A stretch of 64,000 bases of DNA. It comes from UBA6623 sp965238125 (lineage in GTDB: Bacteria; Acidobacteriota; Terriglobia; Bryobacterales; UBA6623). A model generated the notes under the pieces. It saw only the letters and a list, made by a program, of their open reading frames with translations, made no database searches and had not been told where the DNA came from. The stretch lies in assembly GCA_965238125.1 (NCBI GenBank), contig OZ250179.1, forward strand, positions 3,720,001 to 3,784,000, given 5' to 3'. Position numbers and translations under genes: made by a program. Shown in pieces: positions 59,145 to 64,000 of this stretch; positions within the stretch are counted from its first letter, which is position 1, and each line of letters starts with the position of its first letter.

Positions 59145-60806
59145 TTACAAGGCCGACAAGGGGCGGGTTTCCGGGCCGTAGCGGAGGGCCAATGATGGCT
59201 CGATTTCCGCGGGCGGCAACCGAACAATGCGCGGCCTCAGCGTGACGATCAATTCGCTCACGTTGAATTGATTCGACTGATCGCTAAACAACTGACCCAA
59301 CCAGGGGATCTCCGAGAGCCAGGCTAAGCCCGAGCGATTCTTGCGGCGTTCGAAGATCTTCATTCCGCTGATGACCGCGGCTTGATCGGTCCGCAGGCGA
59401 ATGGCGGAATTGAAGCTGCGGTTGGAAAGAATCGGGATGTCGTTCACGGCGCTGCCCGATAGAAGCTGCACTTCCAGTTCGAACTCAATGGACACCTCGT
59501 CGGCGTCGTGCACCTGCGTCGTGGCGGTGAAGTTGAGACCTAGATCCTCGAAGGTGAAGGAGGGAAAGGCCTGCCGCAGGGTGCCGGCCTCGGTTTCGTC
59601 CCGGATCCGTTGATTGATGACGACGGCGGAAAAACGCGCGTTGATGATGGGGAAGCGCTCGCCGATGTTCAGTGTGGCCGGCTGACCATGGGCCGAGCGG
59701 AGCTGAAAACGCTGGAGGCTGCGGCCCGAAGATCGAGTCCGCTTGGCCGTGAACAGGGCGTCGGCGATGGCAACGCCGAAGACGGTCTGGCCCCCGCCGA
59801 TCCCGAGCAGCGGAACTCCCGAGGAGCCGCGATCGGGTGCTTGAGCGCGCCAGACGGTGCTGAAATTCGTCAGCGGGAAGGCAGTGGGCAGCTTGATGCC
59901 GAAGTCGACTTGGTCCGTTTCGTTCATGGCGATCAGATCGATTTCCAGAACGACCTCGCCGCGCGCCCGCGAGAGTTGGCGGTAGATCTCCCGCGCCAAG
60001 CGAACGCGGTGAACCGTGTCGCGGAGCACCACCTGACGGTTCGCGCGGTCGGTCTGCAAGCGCTTGACTTCGAGCACCTGCTGGACAGCTTGGCCCAGTT
60101 GTTGCAGCTCTTCGTCGGTCATGGCGTCGGGAACCGGAATGATGGCGGTTGCCATGGGTTCGAGCTTGCTTCGTTTCGAGGCGGAGTCCTCGGCGACAAG
60201 AAAGATTTCCGGGGTCAGCGGGACAACGATGGTGTGGGCAACGTCGTTGAGAACCCGGACAGCTTCGACAAAATCGACTTCATCGAGTGCAAAGCCGATC
60301 TCTTTTCCGCGATCGAAGTCGGAGTCGAAGATCACCTTTAGGCCGAACTCACGCGCCACGGCCTCGTAGGTTTCGCCCACCGATTCTTTGATACGAAATG
60401 ACGAGGTCTTCTTGCTCGGGCGAAGTTCCACCGGGGGCATGAGACGACGCTGCGCTCGCATGGCGCGCAGCTCGACCGACGATGCGGCGTCAGCGCGATC
60501 TTTGTCGGCGGTCTCGGACGCCCCTTGCAGCAGGTAGGACTGCGTGGCGTCAACAGCGGCGGCGGCCTGGTAGCTGCCCAGTGCCGCCAAGGTTTGCCCG
60601 GCGCCGGCTCGGACAGCGCTCACCGCGTTGGCGAAGCGCGGGTTGGTCGGATCGGCGGCGCGCGCGCGCGAAAAATAGAGGTAGGCCGTGACGGCGTCGC
60701 CTTGCCGGGCGGCTCGCCGTCCTTGCTTGAACAACTCCTCGGCGTCACCCGCTGACAGCAAAGACGCCGTCAGACAAACCAGGGCGCCGAGGCACAGCTT
60801 CCTCAT
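59145..60806 (-). CDS. Secretin-like outer-membrane protein (GspD/PilQ family)
   Basis: The protein of 553 residues starts with a signal peptide (KLCLGALVCLTASLLSAGDA) and TPR-like repeats (EELFKQGRRAARQGDAVTAYLYFSRARAADPTN). A secretin/STN-like segment follows (RIKESVGETYEAVAREFGLKVIFDSDFD), then the N1-type domain (QVVLRDTVHRVRLAREIYRQL) and the secretin C-terminal gate (VVLEIDLIAMNETDQVDFGIKLP to PILSNRSFNSAIRLRTDQAAVISGM). No other type II or pilus gene is visible. Start is the ATG at 60806. It is an outer-membrane channel; substrate unknown. Confidence 0.82.
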   Translation of the reverse strand: MRKLCLGALVCLTASLLSAGDAEELFKQGRRAARQGDAVTAYLYFSRARAADPTNPRFANAVSAVRAGAGQTLAALGSYQAAAAVDATQSYLLQGASETADKDRADAASSVELRAMRAQRRLMPPVELRPSKKTSSFRIKESVGETYEAVAREFGLKVIFDSDFDRGKEIGFALDEVDFVEAVRVLNDVAHTIVVPLTPEIFLVAEDSASKRSKLEPMATAIIPVPDAMTDEELQQLGQAVQQVLEVKRLQTDRANRQVVLRDTVHRVRLAREIYRQLSRARGEVVLEIDLIAMNETDQVDFGIKLPTAFPLTNFSTVWRAQAPDRGSSGVPLLGIGGGQTVFGVAIADALFTAKRTRSSGRSLQRFQLRSAHGQPATLNIGERFPIINARFSAVVINQRIRDETEAGTLRQAFPSFTFEDLGLNFTATTQVHDADEVSIEFELEVQLLSGSAVNDIPILSNRSFNSAIRLRTDQAAVISGMKIFERRKNRSGLAWLSEIPWLGQLFSDQSNQFNVSELIVTLRPRIVRLPPAEIEPSLALRYGPETRPLSAL

Positions 60807-60908
60807 ACATAGGTTTCGACGCGCGAGGGTTCCGGGACGTGCAGGGGAATGGGTGTGCGAAATAGATTTGGGACGGCGAATTTCACGCTTCCAATGGGTG
60901 AGGAAAGG

Positions 60909-60967
60909 AAGACATGTCGGCACGAATGCCGACACGGCACGCCTGGCTGGAGGCGCGCGCCACGTCG
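60909..60967 (-). repeat. TTCG-loop hairpin repeat, copy D
   Basis: On the minus strand the core is TGTCGGCA-TTCG-TGCCGACA (60915-60934), followed in that orientation by GCGTGCC upstream. It sits in the upstream region of the secretin gene. Confidence 0.85.
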
Positions 60968-61041
60968 GGGCCGGCCGCTGTGTCGGTGCGTCCCGTTGGA
61001 AAGAAAACTCTGTCAGCAACACGCCGGCCGGCGGGCTCTCG

Positions 61042-61821
61042 TCACAGCGCGTGCGGCCAGCGGGCGGTGGTTGTATAGCCGCCGTCGGAGGCGATCACTT
61101 GGCCGGTGATGTATTCCGCCGCTGGGCCGGCCAAGAAGGTCGCCAACCCGGCGATGTCCTCGGGCGTGCCGAGCCGCGGGTTCGATTGCACGCCCTTGAT
61201 CCACTCGTGCATGTGCTCGGGTTGCCACATATCGCGATTCATGTCGGTGAGGATAAACCCCGGTGCAATGCAGTTGACTTGAATATTGTAGGGCGCCCAC
61301 TCGACGGCCAGACCGCGCGTCAGCCCGGCCAGCGCGCTTTTGCTGATGCCGTAGATGGAGAGATACGGCAGTCCCAACGTCGACGTCAGGCTGCCGATGG
61401 TGACGATTTTTCCGCCCTTGCCGCGAGCGATCATGTTGCGGCCGACGTGCTTGGTGACGCGCGCGAGTCCGTGCAGGTTAACGGCCAAAATGTGGTCGTA
61501 TTCCTCGTCGGTGTAGTCTTCGAATTTCTTGCGCTGATTCGTGCCCGCGACGTTGGCGAGAATCTCGATGTCGGGATGGGCGTCGGCCAGCTCGGCAACG
61601 CCGGAGGGCTCGGTAACGTCGAGAAAGGCGGCTTCGGCGTCGAGCCCCTGCTCGCGCAAGGCGGCGGCCTCGGCTTCGAGTATTTCCAACGAACGGGAAG
61701 CAAGAATCGTGCGCGCTCCCGCGGCGGCAAACGCTTTGGCTATCGCCAAGCCGATTCCGCGGCTTGCGCCGGCGATCAGGGCCTTCTTCGGAGCCAACGA
61801 AAACATGGACTCGAACGACAT
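61042..61821 (-). CDS. Short-chain dehydrogenase/reductase
   Basis: SDR enzymes oxidise or reduce alcohols with NAD(P). The cofactor loop GASRGIGLAIA is at about residues 17-27, the NVAGTN segment is present, and the catalytic Ser, Tyr and Lys are in TIGSLTSTLGLPYLSIYGISKSAL. The ending VASDGGYTTTA is typical of 3-oxoacyl-ACP reductase or gluconate 5-dehydrogenase types. I use the ATG at 61821 (GAAGAAG ribosome-binding site), giving 259 residues. Exact substrate not deducible. Confidence 0.92.
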   Translation of the reverse strand: MSFESMFSLAPKKALIAGASRGIGLAIAKAFAAAGARTILASRSLEILEAEAAALREQGLDAEAAFLDVTEPSGVAELADAHPDIEILANVAGTNQRKKFEDYTDEEYDHILAVNLHGLARVTKHVGRNMIARGKGGKIVTIGSLTSTLGLPYLSIYGISKSALAGLTRGLAVEWAPYNIQVNCIAPGFILTDMNRDMWQPEHMHEWIKGVQSNPRLGTPEDIAGLATFLAGPAAEYITGQVIASDGGYTTTARWPHAL

Positions 61822-62033
61822 AGCTTCTTCTTCTCCCAAGCGGTTCGTGACCGTCCGAAGTCTTGAACAACTTCGGAACGGGCGGTTCTCGTGAACCGCA
61901 GATTCATCATAGCGCCGTGAAAATGGGTTCGCGGCGTGGAGCGTTGAGTCGGGCCAAGGGGCCGGTTCCCGCCGCCGTTGCGGGCCGACGCTTCGCGGCT
62001 GTCGTTGCTTCGGCGTAGAATCGCTCAGCGCCG

Positions 62034-62348
62034 CTACGGTTTCTTCTTAAACAGCGAGTCGAATTGACTGTGCACATCCCACCCTTGGCCACTCGATCGA
62101 TTGACCAAATCGACCGACGCGCGGGGCTCAAAGTAGTGGCAAAAGTTCGCGCGATCTTTTTCGCCAACCCATTCCGCCTGGGTTTCCGCGCATTGATTGT
62201 GCTTAGCGGGATCGAAAAAACGGCAGTTGCGACAGCAATGCAAATCCCCGTCGCACGATGCGCAGGTGTCTCGTCGGGTGATGCTTTGGCCCGGCAGCAG
62301 GCGAACAGGCTGCCCGCAGCTATGGCACCTCAGCACGACATTGGTCAT
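62034..62348 (-). CDS. Small Cys-rich zinc-ribbon protein, unknown function
   Basis: The 104-residue protein contains a paired CxxC ribbon (CHSCGQPVRL, TCASCDG). A second Cys-rich block follows, CCRNCRFFDPAKHNQCAETQAEWVGEKDRANFCHYFEP, with spacing that suggests two metal sites. Similar short proteins occur in Deltaproteobacteria and Acidobacteriota, but I do not know a function. Transcribed away from the lipoprotein gene. Confidence 0.75.
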   Translation of the reverse strand: MTNVVLRCHSCGQPVRLLPGQSITRRDTCASCDGDLHCCRNCRFFDPAKHNQCAETQAEWVGEKDRANFCHYFEPRASVDLVNRSSGQGWDVHSQFDSLFKKKP

Positions 62349-62463
62349 AATACGATCGAGAATACTCTAGTCGACAGGGTTGTTCAACGCGCCGACGGAT
62401 GCGCCCTCGACGTTATCAAGACACGGCGGCAAAAATACAACAGCGAGACCGACGCATACACCT

Positions 62464-63132
62464 ATGACGCTCCGTACTCCACTTTCCTCTCCGCGCAATC
62501 TCGGATTGTGCGTTGTCGCGGCACTGCTGTTGACCGCCGGGCTGTCGAGTTGCGGCGGCAAGATCCCGCCGACGAATTACTACGTGCTGGAATTGCCGTC
62601 AGTCCCACGCGCTCAGGCGGAGGCTTTTCCCGCCACGGCGGTTGTGGCGCGCTTCCGGGCCTCGCAAATGCTCACGCAGGATCGGATCGTCTACCGACCC
62701 GCCGCGGGCGAGGTGGGGTTCTACGAATACCACCGTTGGGCGGAGGACCCGCGGCAAACCATCACGTCCACTTTCATCGGTCGCCTGCAAGCACTGGGAA
62801 CCTTTGCCACGGTCGTTCCCCTTGACGGCCGCACCAAAGCCGACTACATTCTTCAAGGACGTATCGAAAAGCTCGAGGAAGTCGACTACGGCGGCGGCGT
62901 CTCGGTCCACGTGCGGCTGTCGGCGGAACTGGTTTCCTTCGATGACCGCAAGCTCATTTGGCAGGGCGTCACCGAGCAGAAAGGACAGGTCGGGGTGGGA
63001 GAAGTGAGCGCCGTTGTAGCGGAGATGAGTCGAGCGGTCCGCGCGGGACTCGACAAACTGACGGCCGAGCTGGACGGTTGGGTCAGAGCGAACGTATCTC
63101 CACCCGCTCGCGAAGAAGCTCGATCTCGCTGA
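62464..63132 (+). CDS. ABC-type transport auxiliary lipoprotein (PqiC-like, DUF330)
   Basis: The protein starts at the ATG at 62464 and has a lipoprotein signal ending in LLTAGLSSCGG, with a lipidatable Cys. The mature part has the ABC_trans_aux pattern: TNYYVLELPSVPRA, IVYRPAAGEVGFYEYHRWAEDPRQTITSTFI, GRTKADYILQGRIEKLEEVDYGG and KLIWQGVTEQKGQVGVGE. Such proteins work with Mla/Pqi/MCE transporters that move lipids across the periplasm. Its transporter partners are not in the window. It converges with the PfkB gene, overlapping by 50 bases. Confidence 0.88.
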   Translation: MTLRTPLSSPRNLGLCVVAALLLTAGLSSCGGKIPPTNYYVLELPSVPRAQAEAFPATAVVARFRASQMLTQDRIVYRPAAGEVGFYEYHRWAEDPRQTITSTFIGRLQALGTFATVVPLDGRTKADYILQGRIEKLEEVDYGGGVSVHVRLSAELVSFDDRKLIWQGVTEQKGQVGVGEVSAVVAEMSRAVRAGLDKLTAELDGWVRANVSPPAREEARSR

Positions 63133-64000
63133 GCGGGGCGAACTCGAGCCCGGGTCTTCCCGCCGCGGCGGTCGCGGCCGCCACGGCCCACCGCAGCGCA
63201 TCGACGAACGATTCCCCTTGCGTGAGCGCCCAAACGTAGGTAGCGGCCAAGACGTCGCCCGCGCCGATCGGGCATCCTGTTTCAAGCGACGGCGGCACGG
63301 CGGCCAACAAACCCTCCTCCCAAGCCGCGATCACCCCTTGGCTTGCCAACGAGAGGAGAACTTTGTCAGAACCCATTTCACGGATCTCGCGGGCCGCCGC
63401 GGCGCTCTGGGCTTGAGAGAACAGCGCGCGGTCGAGCAGACGCTCGGCCTCGGGGCGGTTCGGCTTCGCCACGGCCGGATGGGCGGCGAGGCCAAGCAGC
63501 AGAGATTCGCCGCTCGAGTCGAGCAGCGTCGGCACCTGTTGCTCGGAAGCCAGGCGAATCATGCGGGCGAAGAAATCGGCGGGCACCCCCGGCGGACGGC
63601 TTCCGGTGAGCAGCAGCCAGTCGGCGTCCGGCAATTTTTCGGTCACGGCTTGCTCGATACTCCGCACGTCCTCGGCGTGCAAACGCTCACCGACTTGGTC
63701 GACCTTGATGGTCAGACCCTGGCGGTCGTTGACCGCGAAATTGCGGCGTGTCTCGCCGGCGACGGGAATCAGAGTTCGCTCGATGCCGGCTTGGTCCAGC
63801 AAGCGCTCGAAGCGTTGGCCGCGCTCGCCGCCGCATGTTGCTATCGCGTGCACCTTCCCTCCATAGGCATGGATCACATGCGCCGCGTTGACCCCCTTGC
63901 CGCCGGCGTGTTCCTGTTCGGCAAGGACAAAACTGTGGTCGTCGTAGACGATGCGTTCCGTCGTCAAAGTGACGTCGATCGACGGATTCAGAGTGAGCGT
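63083..64000 (-). CDS. 1-phosphofructokinase/PfkB-family sugar kinase (5' end outside window)
   Basis: Reading continues to the window edge, where the N-terminal TLTLNPSIDVTL motif of 1-phosphofructokinase-like proteins is visible. The body has the sugar-binding AGGKGVNAAHVIHAYGGKVHAIATCGG, the ATP-binding AKPNRPEAERLL and the catalytic Asp in TGCPIGAGDVLAATYVWAL. Only a few N-terminal residues should be missing. It converges with the lipoprotein gene and overlaps its 3' end by 50 bases. The product phosphorylates fructose 1-phosphate, tagatose 6-phosphate or a related sugar. Confidence 0.88.
   Translation of the reverse strand, partial: TLTLNPSIDVTLTTERIVYDDHSFVLAEQEHAGGKGVNAAHVIHAYGGKVHAIATCGGERGQRFERLLDQAGIERTLIPVAGETRRNFAVNDRQGLTIKVDQVGERLHAEDVRSIEQAVTEKLPDADWLLLTGSRPPGVPADFFARMIRLASEQQVPTLLDSSGESLLLGLAAHPAVAKPNRPEAERLLDRALFSQAQSAAAAREIREMGSDKVLLSLASQGVIAAWEEGLLAAVPPSLETGCPIGAGDVLAATYVWALTQGESFVDALRWAVAAATAAAGRPGLEFAPLSEIELLRERVEIRSL

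Noticed and set aside
1..64000. CRISPR arrays, rRNA and tRNA genes
   Set aside because: No regularly spaced direct repeats of 25-40 bases, no rRNA motifs and no cloverleaf-like segments with TTCGA arms were found.

Overview
This is a GC-rich bacterial chromosome window that most resembles an Acidobacteriota genome (Bryobacter/Solibacter-like). The inference rests on several traits seen together. A secreted repeat protein (24020-26716) ends in a domain resembling the one described from Solibacter. There are OmpR/CadC-type winged-helix regulators fused to TolB-like propellers (53734-55875, and a related HTH type at 7184-8281). A DUF1549/DUF1553 plus DUF1501 pair, bacillithiol synthase BshC, and a yicC-gmk-rpoZ-coaBC cluster are also present. 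I found no rRNA, tRNA or CRISPR array.

Layout. 0-3.3 kb: an IS1380-type transposase, a gene-poor stretch and a TPR gene split by an in-frame TGA. 3.5-7 kb: an FdhE-like protein, a very divergent dihydropteroate-synthase homologue, and a GNAT/TVP38 pair. 7.1-11.7 kb is accessory: an HTH-propeller gene cut off by an inverted pair of hairpin repeats, a di-haem peroxidase, a VapBC-type toxin-antitoxin pair and an IS481-like element. 11.7-17.9 kb: a GH88 hydrolase preceded by an 8-bp tandem repeat, a DUF547 protein, a stand-alone winged helix, an ArnT-like glycosyltransferase, metF and a NarL-type regulator.

18-24 kb is a histidine operon (hisI-hisD-hisC-HAD phosphatase-hisB-hisH-hisF). In front of it lies what reads as a complete transcription attenuator: a 17-residue leader peptide with six His codons, mutually exclusive RNA stems and an intrinsic terminator. 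hisG, hisE and hisA are not in this window. The HAD gene sits where a histidinol-phosphatase would be needed.

24-33 kb: secreted BNR and YVTN propeller proteins, ferrochelatase and the DUF1501/DUF1549 pair. 33-43.6 kb: a GAF histidine kinase with its response regulator, a KDPG aldolase-like enzyme, a heptosyltransferase-like protein, an MsbA-like ABC exporter, then yicC-gmk-rpoZ-coaBC and a DsbA-like thioredoxin-fold protein. 44.8-52.6 kb (minus strand): an iron-sulfur operon sufB-C-D-S-U-T, an Rrf2 regulator, an Mrp/ApbC ATPase without the usual CxxC, and DUF971. It is driven by a well-formed promoter overlapped by an AGTAC-N7-GTACT palindrome.

53-64 kb: IS remnants beside a truncated winged-helix gene, a winged-helix/TolB protein, bshC, small membrane and zinc-ribbon proteins, a kinase/TonB chimera, a secretin, an SDR enzyme, a transport lipoprotein and a PfkB kinase running off the window.

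The intergenic space holds several dispersed palindrome families. The clearest is a TTCG-looped hairpin found four times, whose stem changes by compensatory substitutions. The his attenuator and this covarying repeat family are the two strongest leads.
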